A DNA stretch of 7,926 nucleotides, taken from the NCBI GenBank assembly GCA_903903935.1, contig CAIVAX010000420.1, positions 1-7,926 on the forward strand. Reading direction: 5' to 3'. The notes below the pieces were generated by a model, which saw only the letters and a program-made list of their open reading frames with translations, ran no database searches and had not been told where the DNA came from. This stretch comes from an uncultured Hyphomicrobiales bacterium (GTDB taxonomy: Bacteria > Pseudomonadota > Alphaproteobacteria > Rhizobiales > Beijerinckiaceae). The translations under genes were made by a program, and so were the position numbers. Shown here in pieces: positions 1 to 6,199 of this stretch. Numbering within the stretch: the first letter of the stretch is position 1; each line of letters opens with the position of its first letter.

Positions 1-963
1 CTTGCCCATAGCCGCGCGCAGATCATCAAAATCCGCCGCATCGACGGGAAAGAGTCCACAAAACACCACCGGCTGAGCAGGCTTGAAGCCCGCCAGCGCC
101 TCGACACAGCGACGCTTTTCATCAGTGATAGTATCACCCACGCGTGTATCAACGACTTGCTTGATCTGCGCGGTGATGAAGCCAACTTCGCCCGGTCCCA
201 ATAGCGCAACATCGCGCATTTTGGGGGTGAAGACGCCGATCTTCTCAATCTCATAATGCGCATCCGTGCCCATCATGAGAATGCGTTGGCCCTTTTTCAT
301 CACGCCATCGACAATGCGCACCAGCACAATGACGCCCAGATAAGCATCATACCAACTGTCGACGAGCAAGGCCTGCAAGGGCGCGTTTTCATCGCCCTGC
401 GGTGGCGGCAGACGATTCACAATCGCTTCCAACACCAGATCAATGCCTATGCCCGTCTTGGCTGAAATGGGCACAGCATCGGAGGCATCAAGGCCGATCA
501 CATCCTCAATCTGTTGCTTGACGCGATCGGGCTCGGCGGCTGGCAGATCAATCTTATTGAGCACGGGCACAATCTCATGCCCAGCATCAAGCGCCTGATA
601 GACATTGGCCAGCGTCTGCGCCTCAACGCCTTGCGAGGCGTCGACAACCAGCAAGGATCCTTCGCAGGCGGCCAGTGAGCGCGAGACTTCATAGGCAAAG
701 TCAACGTGGCCGGGGGTATCCATCAGATTGAGGATATAATCCTTGCCATCCTTAGCCCGATAATCCAGACGCACGGTCTGGGCCTTAATGGTAATGCCGC
801 GCTCGCGCTCGATATCCATAGAATCAAGGACTTGCTCAACCATATCGCGTTCGGCGAGGCCGCCTGTCGTCTGAATCAGACGATCAGCCAGCGTCGACTT
901 GCCATGGTCGATATGGGCGACGATGGAAAAATTGCGGATATTGTTGAACGAATGACGAGTCAT
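1..963 (-). CDS. lepA: Elongation factor 4 (LepA), N-terminal 321 residues, cut by the window edge
   Basis: Translation GTPase that binds the ribosome and back-translocates or remodels stalled complexes; cytoplasmic or membrane-associated. The reverse strand reads from ATG at 963-961 with no stop to base 1, giving 321 codons. All GTPase motifs are visible: G1 AHIDHGKS (residues 16-23), G2 RGITI (55-59), G3 DTPGH (82-86), G4 NKID (136-139) and G5 SAK (167-169). The following beta-barrel domain 2 (from about [10 protein letters not shown]) is also present. The C-terminal LepA-specific domain lies outside the window. The order [16 protein letters not shown] at the very N-terminus and the absence of EF-G-type inserts separate LepA from EF-G and TypA. 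The start is fixed by family alignment, since no good ribosome binding site precedes it. It lies downstream of hrcA on the same strand, 114 bases away. Family assignment is very secure. Confidence 0.97.
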   Translation of the reverse strand, partial: MTRHSFNNIRNFSIVAHIDHGKSTLADRLIQTTGGLAERDMVEQVLDSMDIERERGITIKAQTVRLDYRAKDGKDYILNLMDTPGHVDFAYEVSRSLAACEGSLLVVDASQGVEAQTLANVYQALDAGHEIVPVLNKIDLPAAEPDRVKQQIEDVIGLDASDAVPISAKTGIGIDLVLEAIVNRLPPPQGDENAPLQALLVDSWYDAYLGVIVLVRIVDGVMKKGQRILMMGTDAHYEIEKIGVFTPKMRDVALLGPGEVGFITAQIKQVVDTRVGDTITDEKRRCVEALAGFKPAQPVVFCGLFPVDAADFDDLRAAMGK

Positions 964-1031
964 GGTCGCGAGATAGCATTCATGGGCCTGCGTGGCAAAG
1001 GCTAGATTTCAAATTCAGTGCTTTAAGAGCA

Positions 1032-1078
1032 AGCCTGTCCCAATGTTTATGACAAAGCATTGGCGATTGCGACAGGCT
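1032..1078 (-). repeat. Nested palindrome between hrcA and lepA (possible terminator or REP-like element)
   Basis: Two inverted repeats are nested. The outer arms are AGCCTGTC (1032-1039) and GACAGGCT (1071-1078); the inner arms are CCAATG (1040-1045) and CATTGG (1058-1063) around a 12-base loop. The arms abut on one side (1032-1045), while the other side carries an extra 7 bases (1064-1070), so the RNA would fold as a 14-bp stem with one bulge. On the minus strand the hairpin begins at the last base of the hrcA stop codon. It is followed by TGCTCTT, which is not a proper U-tract, so it would be a poor intrinsic terminator. It could instead be a degenerate dispersed palindromic element or an RNA-stability structure. 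The rest of the 964-1077 spacer shows no convincing promoter. Confidence 0.6.
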
Positions 1079-2166
1079 CAACGGCCGCGCACGATCTGTG
1101 AGACGACACGCGCTGTATAATCAACCATAGGAACGATGCGGGCATAATTGAGCCGGGTTGGGCCAATCACACCAAGCACGCCAACAATATGTTCATTGGC
1201 ATCGCGGAACGGGGCGGCGATCATCGAGGAGCCCGACAAAGAAAAGAGCTTGGTCTCAGCGCCGATGAAAATGCGCACGCCCTCGCCAGATTCAGCCCGG
1301 GTGAGCAGATCAATCACCTCGGTCTTGGTCTCCAGATCGCTAAACAGCAGGCGAATGCGATCGAGATCCTCAATCGCCGAGAGATCCTCCAAGAGATTGG
1401 CCTGACCGCGCACAATCAATTGCGGTGATTGGCCCTGTAATCCGGCCCAACTTGCAAGGCCCGCCTCGACAAGCCGCGAGGTGAGGCCATCCAGCTCGGC
1501 TTGCGTCATTCCGCGGGCCCGTTCGATTTCACTGCGGGCCTCGGCCAAAGTACGGCCTCTGATACGGGCATTGAGATAATTGGCTGCCTCCACCAGCGCT
1601 GAGGCGGGCAGATCGGGCGGAATGGCGATAATGCGGTTTTCCACCGAGCCATTTTCAGAGACGAGAACGGCAAGGGCCCGCTCCTGCTCAAGGCGGACAA
1701 ATTCAATCTGCTTGAGGCGGGCATTTTCCTTGGAGGTGAGCACCACAGCCGCGCCGCGGGTGAGGCCAGACAAGAGCGAGGTCGCCTCGGACAAAAGGCC
1801 TTCGAGATTGCGCCCCGCTGAAGCGGCTTTGACCTCCACTTCAATCCGGTGGCGCTCTTCGCCTGAAAGATTGCCGACTTCCAGCAAAGCATCGACAAAG
1901 AAGCGCAGTCCAATCTGGGTGGGAATACGCCCCGCACTAGTATGGGGGGCGAAAATCAGACCAATGTCCTCCAGATCCTGCATCACATTGCGGACGGAGG
2001 CAGGCGAGAGCGCCACGGGCAGAATTCTGGAAATATGGCGCGAGCCCACAGGCTCACCCGTTTCCAGATAAGAATCGACGATGCGCCGGAAGATTTCGCG
2101 CGACCGGTCGTTAAGATCAGACAGCAGATTGCGCTTGTCTTCGTTTTTGTCACTGATCAAGACCAT
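1078..2166 (-). CDS. hrcA: Heat-inducible transcription repressor HrcA
   Basis: Repressor of chaperone genes that binds CIRCE operators (typically at groESL) and whose activity is maintained by GroEL. It has 362 residues, a normal length for the family. The N-terminal winged helix lies at about residues 16-90: [30 protein letters not shown], then [17 protein letters not shown] as the recognition region, and the family signature around HTSAGRIPT (75-83). A GAF-like central domain follows, and the conserved C-terminal [13 protein letters not shown] segment lies at about 334-346. The ATG at 2166 gives the usual N-terminus, but it is preceded by a pyrimidine-rich tract without a Shine-Dalgarno sequence, so initiation may be leaderless or weak. 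No TTAGCACTC-type CIRCE half-site is visible upstream. In many alphaproteobacteria hrcA is followed by grpE; here lepA follows instead. Confidence 0.96.
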   Translation of the reverse strand: MVLISDKNEDKRNLLSDLNDRSREIFRRIVDSYLETGEPVGSRHISRILPVALSPASVRNVMQDLEDIGLIFAPHTSAGRIPTQIGLRFFVDALLEVGNLSGEERHRIEVEVKAASAGRNLEGLLSEATSLLSGLTRGAAVVLTSKENARLKQIEFVRLEQERALAVLVSENGSVENRIIAIPPDLPASALVEAANYLNARIRGRTLAEARSEIERARGMTQAELDGLTSRLVEAGLASWAGLQGQSPQLIVRGQANLLEDLSAIEDLDRIRLLFSDLETKTEVIDLLTRAESGEGVRIFIGAETKLFSLSGSSMIAAPFRDANEHIVGVLGVIGPTRLNYARIVPMVDYTARVVSQIVRGR

Positions 2167-2302
2167 ATCCAGAAGATGGAGGAGAGGGAGGCGGAGTTCA
2201 AGTGTTCATTGCAGTTCCGCAGAGCTAGTTCTAATGGCTTGAGTTGGCGACTTGATCCCAAACGCCCCTGCCCTCATAAAGGAGGCCAGTTCGGAGATCC
2301 GC
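2167..2302. promoter_or_regulatory. Divergent intergenic region between hrcA and gcdH
   Basis: This 136-base spacer must hold the promoters of two divergent genes. For gcdH, the best vegetative-type candidate I can see is TTGCAG (2209-2214), a 17-base spacer and TAATGG (2232-2237), which is only a moderate match. A strong AAAGGAGG (2278-2285) lies 17 bases before the gcdH ATG, too far for normal use. A second CGGAG (2292-2296) sits 6 bases before the ATG and is the likelier ribosome binding site. No CIRCE inverted repeat and no sigma-54 site is present. I see no clear hrcA promoter. Confidence 0.35.
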
Positions 2303-3505
2303 ATGGCACATGACACGGCGTCCCAGACAGCCCGGTTTCAGTGGGAAGACCCCTTTCACCTCGACCAGCAACTCAGCTCAGAAGAGCGGATGATCCGCGA
2401 TAGCGCCCGCGCCTTTGCGCAGGACAAATTGCTGCCTCGTGTGATCAAAGCCTATGCTGAGGAAAAGACCGATCCCGATATTTTCCGCGAAATGGGCGCC
2501 CAAGGCCTGCTTGGCGTCACCCTTCCCGAGGCTTATGGCTGCGCCAATGCCAGCTATGTCGCCTATGGCTTGGTGGCGCGCGAGATTGAACGGGTCGATT
2601 CTGGCTATCGCTCGATGAATAGCGTGCAATCCTCTCTCGTAATGTATCCGATCTTTGCCTATGGCAGTCAGGCGCAGAAGGACCATTATCTGCCCAAGCT
2701 TGCCTCGGGCGAGTGGATTGGCTGTTTTGGCCTGACCGAGCCAGATGCGGGGTCTGATCCTGGCTCAATGACCACACGGGCGAAGAAGATTGACGGGGGC
2801 TATCGCCTCACCGGCTCGAAAATGTGGATTTCCAATGCCCCGATTGCCGATGTTTTTGTCGTCTGGGCCAAATCGGAGGCCCATGGCGACGATATTCGCG
2901 GCTTCATCCTAGACAAGGGCATGAAAGGGCTGAGTGCGCCCAAAATACATGGCAAATTATCCCTGCGCGCCTCGATCACTGGCGAAATTGTCATGGATGG
3001 CGTTGAGCTCAGTGAAGACGCTCTACTTCCCCTCGCCAAGGGCCTAAAGGCTCCCTTCAGCTGCCTCAACCGCGCCCGCTATGGCATTGCCTGGGGCGTC
3101 ATGGGGGCTGCCGAGGATTGCTGGCATAAGGCGCGCAGCTATGTGATGGAGCGCAAGCAATTTGGCCGGCCACTGGCAGCCACGCAATTGGTGCAGAAGA
3201 AGCTTGCCGATATGCAAACTGAGATCACTCTGGGCCTGCAGGCGGCTTTGAGGGTTGGCCAATTGTTTGACCAAGAGCAGGCGGCGCCTGAGGTCATTTC
3301 GCTCATCAAGCGGAACAATTGCGGCAAGGCTTTGGATATTGCGCGGCTCGCCAGAGACATGCTGGGGGGCAATGGCATTCACCAAGATTTTCATGTGATG
3401 CGGCATGCGCAGAATTTGGAGACTGTGAACACTTATGAAGGCACACATGATGTCCATGCGCTGATCCTGGGACGGGCGCAGACCGGCCTGCAGGCGTTTT
3501 TCTGA
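2303..3505 (+). CDS. gcdH: Glutaryl-CoA dehydrogenase (acyl-CoA dehydrogenase family)
   Basis: FAD-dependent cytoplasmic enzyme that oxidises and decarboxylates glutaryl-CoA to crotonyl-CoA, the shared end of lysine, hydroxylysine and tryptophan breakdown. It has 400 residues from ATG 2303, the size of the mature family enzyme. Diagnostic stretches are [17 protein letters not shown] (98-114), [16 protein letters not shown] (141-156), [16 protein letters not shown] (175-190), [13 protein letters not shown] (257-269), RDMLGGNGI (351-359) and [17 protein letters not shown] (376-392). The catalytic base is Glu379 of YEGTHD. Arg103 in GYRS corresponds to the arginine that in characterised enzymes contacts the glutaryl carboxylate, which favours a true glutaryl-CoA enzyme over a generic acyl-CoA dehydrogenase. 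An in-frame TTG at 2252 is open, but ATG 2303, with CGGAG 6 bases upstream, fits the family better. No electron-transfer flavoprotein or CoA-transferase gene lies in view. A small membrane protein gene follows after 9 bases and may share the transcript. Confidence 0.95.
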   Translation: MAHDTASQTARFQWEDPFHLDQQLSSEERMIRDSARAFAQDKLLPRVIKAYAEEKTDPDIFREMGAQGLLGVTLPEAYGCANASYVAYGLVAREIERVDSGYRSMNSVQSSLVMYPIFAYGSQAQKDHYLPKLASGEWIGCFGLTEPDAGSDPGSMTTRAKKIDGGYRLTGSKMWISNAPIADVFVVWAKSEAHGDDIRGFILDKGMKGLSAPKIHGKLSLRASITGEIVMDGVELSEDALLPLAKGLKAPFSCLNRARYGIAWGVMGAAEDCWHKARSYVMERKQFGRPLAATQLVQKKLADMQTEITLGLQAALRVGQLFDQEQAAPEVISLIKRNNCGKALDIARLARDMLGGNGIHQDFHVMRHAQNLETVNTYEGTHDVHALILGRAQTGLQAFF

Positions 3506-3514
3506 GATGAGGCG

Positions 3515-3862
3515 ATGAGCCTGAGCCACGCCCATTCGCCTGTCAGATTATGCGCAGCGGGTCTCCTAGCCGGCTTCCTCTTCTCTCATTATTCATTGTA
3601 TTTATTCGAAATAAAATCTCAACTTGATGTTTTAGCTGAAGTGGAGGATCCGACCTGCGCGCGCTTGGCGCAGAATTATGCGCTGATGATCGCCCCTCCC
3701 TCTGGGCAGGGACTGATCAAATCCCCCCAAGCTGGTCCGCAGCGCACAGGCCCTGCTTTTGATCCGTCTCAGATGCGCAATCCTGCCCCCAGAGCACAGG
3801 GGAGCACTTATGCGCAGGCCTATCGCGCCGCTTATGACAAATGCCGCGCGACAAAAAGCTAA
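3515..3862 (+). CDS. Small membrane-anchored protein of unknown function
   Basis: I do not recognise this 115-residue protein. It has a short polar N-terminus, then one hydrophobic stretch at about residues 11-31 (containing LCAAGLLAGFLFSHYSLYLF) that could be a membrane anchor or an uncleaved signal. A proline-, glutamine- and glycine-rich linker (about 60-95) and a short tyrosine-rich tail (QAYRAAYDKC) follow. Two cysteines beyond the hydrophobic stretch (48 and 110) could form a disulfide if the bulk is periplasmic, an inference only. The ATG at 3515 lies 9 bases after the gcdH stop, with GAGG just before it, so co-transcription with gcdH is likely. The stop codon TAA (3860-3862) overlaps the IHF-like sequence of the next promoter. 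Low-complexity composition lowers certainty, but the length, frame and start context support a real gene. Confidence 0.65.
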   Translation: MSLSHAHSPVRLCAAGLLAGFLFSHYSLYLFEIKSQLDVLAEVEDPTCARLAQNYALMIAPPSGQGLIKSPQAGPQRTGPAFDPSQMRNPAPRAQGSTYAQAYRAAYDKCRATKS

Positions 3863-3872
3863 TGATCTGATT
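3860..3872 (-). promoter_or_regulatory. Candidate IHF-binding site upstream of the first flagellar sigma-54 promoter
   Basis: The reverse strand reads AATCAGATCATTA, which matches the IHF consensus WATCAANNNNTTR at 8 of 9 defined positions (G instead of A at position 6). It ends 18 bases before the -24 GG. IHF commonly bends DNA between an enhancer and a sigma-54 promoter. On its own the match is weak; the support comes from an equivalent site at nearly identical spacing before flgB. Confidence 0.4.
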
Positions 3873-3888
3873 TTACTTAGCCTTATGC

Positions 3889-3904
3889 TGGCACAGGAAT
3901 TGCT
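3889..3904 (+). promoter_or_regulatory. Sigma-54 (-24/-12) promoter of the first flagellar unit
   Basis: TGGCACAGGAATTGCT matches the RpoN consensus TGGCACGNNNNTTGCW at every defined position except the G after TGGCAC (here A). The invariant GG (3890-3891) and GC (3902-3903) are separated by exactly 10 bases, as required. Transcription should start near 3914-3915, giving a leader of about 35 bases before the ATG at 3949. An enhancer-binding activator is required by this class of promoter, but none is encoded in the window. Confidence 0.88.
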
Positions 3905-3948
3905 AATTTGAGCACAGATCCATTCTGTCCAAGGCAGGAAGCCATTCT

Positions 3949-4776
3949 ATGATGCAGATCCCCCGTTCCGGCATAGCCGCAGCTTCGCGCGATTTGAGTG
4001 TCGTGTCTAATAACTTAGCCAATGCCCTGACAACGGGTTTCAAAAAATCCCATGCCATGTTCACCGATGTGGTATCGGAAGGCACTGGCACTGGCCCGGG
4101 CGTTGGTTCGCAGAACGGAACCATGTTGAATGAAGTAACCAGAAATATGTCACAGGGCGCAATCGCCAGTACTGGAAGCAGTCTAGATCTGGCGTTAACC
4201 GGTGGGGGGTTTTTCACTTTTGGCGACCCTAAGGCCAGTGGTGGAGATCCTATTTATACTTATAGCCGCTCAGGCAAGATGAATATGGATTCATCAGGGG
4301 CTATCACAGATACCAGCGGCGCGCCGCTCATGGGACTATCTGTCAGCAGCAATGGTGTGGTCGGGAGTACGCCTCAACCTATCAATCTTATCTCTGCGGC
4401 CAAGGGCAATCTGACAAATATTCAAAGCATTAGTATTGATGCCAATGGGGTCATTAATCTCCAGCTCACCGATGGATCGCAGTCCAAGGCTGGTGCTGTG
4501 GCTTTGGCAGGTTTTCGCAATGAGCAGGGCCTGACAGCTGCCTCCGGCTCCAAATGGCAGGAAACCGAAAACTCTGGTCCCCCCGAATTCAGCGGCGCCA
4601 ATCGTAACGGCCTTGGCAAAATCAATCAGGGATCACTTGAGGATTCCAACGTCGATATGACTGGAGAAATGCTCCACATGATCTCAGCCCAACAGTCATA
4701 TAATGGCAATGCACGGGCGCTGCAGACCAGCTCGGAAATGCTGCGCTCGGCGATTGAAACCTTGGCGCATGGCTAA
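3949..4776 (+). CDS. FlgE/FlgF/FlgG-family flagellar rod or hook-like protein
   Basis: Extracytoplasmic axial protein of the flagellar rod/hook, exported by the flagellar type III system. It has 275 residues. The N-terminal rod motif is SNNLANALTTGFKKSHAMF (20-38). The internal family signature is SSLDLALTGGGFFTF (77-91), followed by YSRSGKMNMDSSGAI (105-119). The C-terminal helix is GSLEDSNVDMTGEMLHMISAQQSYNGNAR (228-256). The ends read most like FlgE, but the length fits FlgF or FlgG, because a large variable hook domain is missing. The true flgE starts at 7757, so this is a paralogue; FlgF is the most likely formal name, but I do not assign a symbol. AGGA at 3936-3939 serves ATG 3949, and a second ATG follows immediately. 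It is first in a unit driven by the sigma-54 promoter at 3889. Confidence 0.9.
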   Translation: MMQIPRSGIAAASRDLSVVSNNLANALTTGFKKSHAMFTDVVSEGTGTGPGVGSQNGTMLNEVTRNMSQGAIASTGSSLDLALTGGGFFTFGDPKASGGDPIYTYSRSGKMNMDSSGAITDTSGAPLMGLSVSSNGVVGSTPQPINLISAAKGNLTNIQSISIDANGVINLQLTDGSQSKAGAVALAGFRNEQGLTAASGSKWQETENSGPPEFSGANRNGLGKINQGSLEDSNVDMTGEMLHMISAQQSYNGNARALQTSSEMLRSAIETLAHG

Positions 4777-4792
4777 AGCTTAGCTTTGAGCC
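4771..4792 (+). other. Stem-loop at the end of the rod/hook-like gene
   Basis: GGCTAAAGC (4771-4779) pairs with GCTTTGAGCC (4783-4792) around a TTA loop, with one bulged G at 4788. It spans the last codon and stop of the gene. No T-run follows, so it is a poor terminator and may only pause polymerase or protect the 3' end. The rest of the spacer to 4893 is AT-rich, and I find no convincing promoter in it. Confidence 0.35.
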
Positions 4793-4893
4793 AGTCAAAT
4801 CTAGCTCTCATTTAGAAAAAGAGGTGGAACAACAAAAGATTGTGACCTAAGATAGATGCAATCGCAGTCGATTTGCGTTTATCAAGGCGTAGC

Positions 4894-5364
4894 ATGACCC
4901 TTGACCTACCGCCACTTATGAGACCGCCTCTGGTGAACCGTACGGCTTCATCGGAATGGCGAGATAGTGTCGGTTTGACCAGTCTGACAGGGCGCTCGGA
5001 TTCCCTTGGCGCCACTTATGGGCTTGATGCGACCTCACCATCATTGCCTGATATGGATTATGGTGCAGGGTCTCAGCTCTCCGTGTTGGATATGCCCAGT
5101 GGTTCGACAGCCCGCCAGTTGGCGCGGCGTCAAATGGCCAATCCAGGCCAGTTGAGCGAGCCATTGTCTTGGGATCAGTCACGCCCACTTTATAATCCAC
5201 GCGGGGCACCTTCCGATGCGTCGCCAGCCCTCACTCGGCTGGAAGCCCGCATTGCCCTCGAACCCAATTACATGCACCAATACGCCAGCACCCGTTACGC
5301 AAACGTCTCCGTCCTGCCCTGGTTATTGGCAGAGCGCAAAATGCGGGTCGACATATTGGTCTAG
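4894..5364 (+). CDS. Unrecognised protein inside the flagellar cluster
   Basis: I do not recognise this protein. From ATG 4894 it has 156 residues. AAGG at 4884-4887 lies 6 bases upstream of that ATG, which favours it over an in-frame TTG at 4873. There is no hydrophobic segment or signal peptide, so it should be soluble. The N-terminal two thirds are rich in Ser, Pro, Leu and Asp and look poorly structured. The C-terminal third (from about SPALTRLEARIALEPNYMHQ to the end, WLLAERKMRVDILV) looks folded, with aromatic residues. The gene stands 117 bases after the rod/hook-like gene and only 5 to 8 bases before the next small gene, which in turn overlaps fliL. That chain suggests co-expression and a flagellar role, perhaps as a chaperone, assembly or basal-body accessory factor; this is inference from position only. 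Confidence 0.72.
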   Translation: MTLDLPPLMRPPLVNRTASSEWRDSVGLTSLTGRSDSLGATYGLDATSPSLPDMDYGAGSQLSVLDMPSGSTARQLARRQMANPGQLSEPLSWDQSRPLYNPRGAPSDASPALTRLEARIALEPNYMHQYASTRYANVSVLPWLLAERKMRVDILV

Positions 5365-5372
5365 GACCGATG

Positions 5373-5582
5373 ATGACCGACGACGACTTTATTGCTTCAC
5401 TCGAAGATCTGGTGCGTAAAGCCCCGCAATTCCGCCTCGTGCGCAATGAGCGCACGGGTGACATTTTGCTCAGGCGCATTGACGTCGACAAAATGCAAGA
5501 ACGCGCCAAGACCTTTGCCTTGGCCTTTCGTGGCATTATGAACAGCGATCCCAAAAAACCCCGCGGCGGAGGCTGGATCTAG
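5373..5582 (+). CDS. Unrecognised small protein upstream of fliL
   Basis: A 69-residue charged soluble protein (70 if the adjacent ATG at 5370 is used; AGGA at 5363-5366 is better spaced for 5373). It starts with an acidic helix-like stretch (TDDDFIASLEDLVRKA). A middle segment RLVRNERTGDILLRRIDVDKMQERAK, seen as two parts, reads like a beta-hairpin then a helix, and it ends in a basic glycine-rich tail (KKPRGGGWI). It has no membrane segment and no cysteine. Its TAG stop shares one base with the GTG start of the FliL gene (TAGTG), so translation of the two is probably coupled. I can name no family. Tight coupling on both sides argues that it is a real gene working with the flagellar products. 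Confidence 0.7.
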   Translation: MTDDDFIASLEDLVRKAPQFRLVRNERTGDILLRRIDVDKMQERAKTFALAFRGIMNSDPKKPRGGGWI

Positions 5583-6121
5583 TGCTCGGCAAAATCCTCG
5601 CTGCCCTCACCTCCCCCTTTGCCATTGCACTGGGCTGCTTTCTGGCCATTTCGGCTGGCGGTGGCGCTGGATATCTCATCTATCAATCAGTGACTAAGGC
5701 TCAACAAATCAAAATGCAGGCGGAAAAAGAAGCCGCCGAAGCCGCCCTCAAACCGCCACCCCTGCCACAGAAAGTGCCAGCCGAACCTCCAGGCGAAGAC
5801 CCTTTTGCGGCCCGCTATATTGAACTGGGCGAAGAGATGATGGTCAATCTACCGCAAAAGGGCCGGGTGATGTTGGTGCAAGTTTCATTGCAAACCCGCC
5901 GCGGCCAAAAAGGCGAAGATCTGCTGAAAGAGCAGAAAATGCCGCTGCGCGCTCTGGCTTTGCATCTCCTCTCGGAAGTCACCGTTGAAGAGGCCAAGCG
6001 TCCCGATGCCCAAGCCATGCTGGCTGAGCGCCTGATGAAAGCCATGAATACCGAGCTTGACGACAACTATAACATAAAACCGATAGATGCCATTTTACTG
6101 ACACGATACTACGTTCAATAA
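5582..6121 (+). CDS. fliL: FliL-family flagellar basal-body membrane protein
   Basis: FliL proteins are single-pass inner-membrane proteins that form a periplasmic ring around the stator units and support torque and stator recruitment. This one has 179 residues. A cytoplasmic N-terminus is followed by a transmembrane segment at about 13-34 (FAIALGCFLAISAGGGAGYLI), a charged Lys/Glu/Ala helix (39-56), a proline-rich linker (57-72) and the periplasmic FliL domain. Recognisable parts of that domain are YIELGEEMMVNLP (79-91), VMLVQVSLQT (96-105), PLRALALHLLSEVTVEE (121-137) and the C-terminal PIDAILLTRYYVQ (167-179), equivalent to the family ending of an alternating hydrophobic strand closing in VQ. 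The GTG start overlaps the preceding stop by one base. The gene ends at TAA 6119-6121, which overlaps the IHF-like site of the flgB promoter. Similarity is in pattern more than identity, so naming is likely rather than certain. Confidence 0.8.
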   Translation: MLGKILAALTSPFAIALGCFLAISAGGGAGYLIYQSVTKAQQIKMQAEKEAAEAALKPPPLPQKVPAEPPGEDPFAARYIELGEEMMVNLPQKGRVMLVQVSLQTRRGQKGEDLLKEQKMPLRALALHLLSEVTVEEAKRPDAQAMLAERLMKAMNTELDDNYNIKPIDAILLTRYYVQ

Positions 6122-6131
6122 GCTATTGATT
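6119..6131 (-). promoter_or_regulatory. Candidate IHF-binding site upstream of the flgB promoter
   Basis: The reverse strand reads AATCAATAGCTTA, a full match to the IHF consensus WATCAANNNNTTR. It lies in an AT-rich stretch and ends 19 bases before the -24 GG of the sigma-54 promoter, near -50 relative to the predicted start. It begins at the fliL stop codon. Orientation and spacing match the similar site at 3860-3872. Confidence 0.5.
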
Positions 6132-6148
6132 TTTATCAAATAATAGTC

Positions 6149-6164
6149 TGGCACGACATTTGCT
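6149..6164 (+). promoter_or_regulatory. Sigma-54 (-24/-12) promoter of flgBCDE
   Basis: TGGCACGACATTTGCT agrees with every defined position of the RpoN consensus TGGCACGNNNNTTGCW. GG (6150-6151) and GC (6162-6163) have the required 10-base gap. The predicted start is near 6174-6175, about 26 bases before the flgB ATG. Sigma-54 control of rod and hook genes is established in several alphaproteobacteria such as Caulobacter. Confidence 0.93.
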
Positions 6165-6199
6165 GGTTACTGACTGTTCTACTTTGGACATTGCAGACC

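Noticed and set aside
256..1005. Plus-strand open frames opposite lepA
   Set aside because: The minus-strand LepA reading carries every GTPase motif across this whole stretch, so these are shadows.
1580..2071. Long plus-strand open frame of 163 codons opposite hrcA
   Set aside because: It is the antisense shadow of the well-supported hrcA gene, Arg/Ser-rich, without a credible start context or family resemblance.
2191..2220. Short inverted repeat GCGGA/TCCGC upstream of hrcA, considered as an operator
   Set aside because: Only five paired bases with a mismatched interior, and no resemblance to CIRCE.
3044..3535. 163-codon minus-strand open frame opposite the dehydrogenase gene
   Set aside because: It overlaps the conserved C-terminal half of gcdH on the other strand and reads as no known family.
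4774..4800. TAAA followed by GCC-containing sequence resembling a sigma-28 flagellar promoter
   Set aside because: The spacing is too short and the -10 part does not match; it also coincides with the stem-loop and the gene end.
4862..4876. A third sigma-54-like sequence (TCGCAG, 5-base gap, TTGC) before the unknown gene at 4894
   Set aside because: The invariant -24 GG reads CG, and the predicted transcript start would fall on the gene's own ribosome binding site.
3926..6190. A shared 7-base sequence in inverse orientation in both flagellar leaders (TGTCCAA at 3926-3932, TTGGACA at 6184-6190)
   Set aside because: It is short, in opposite orientations, and a match of this size between two short leaders is not unlikely by chance.
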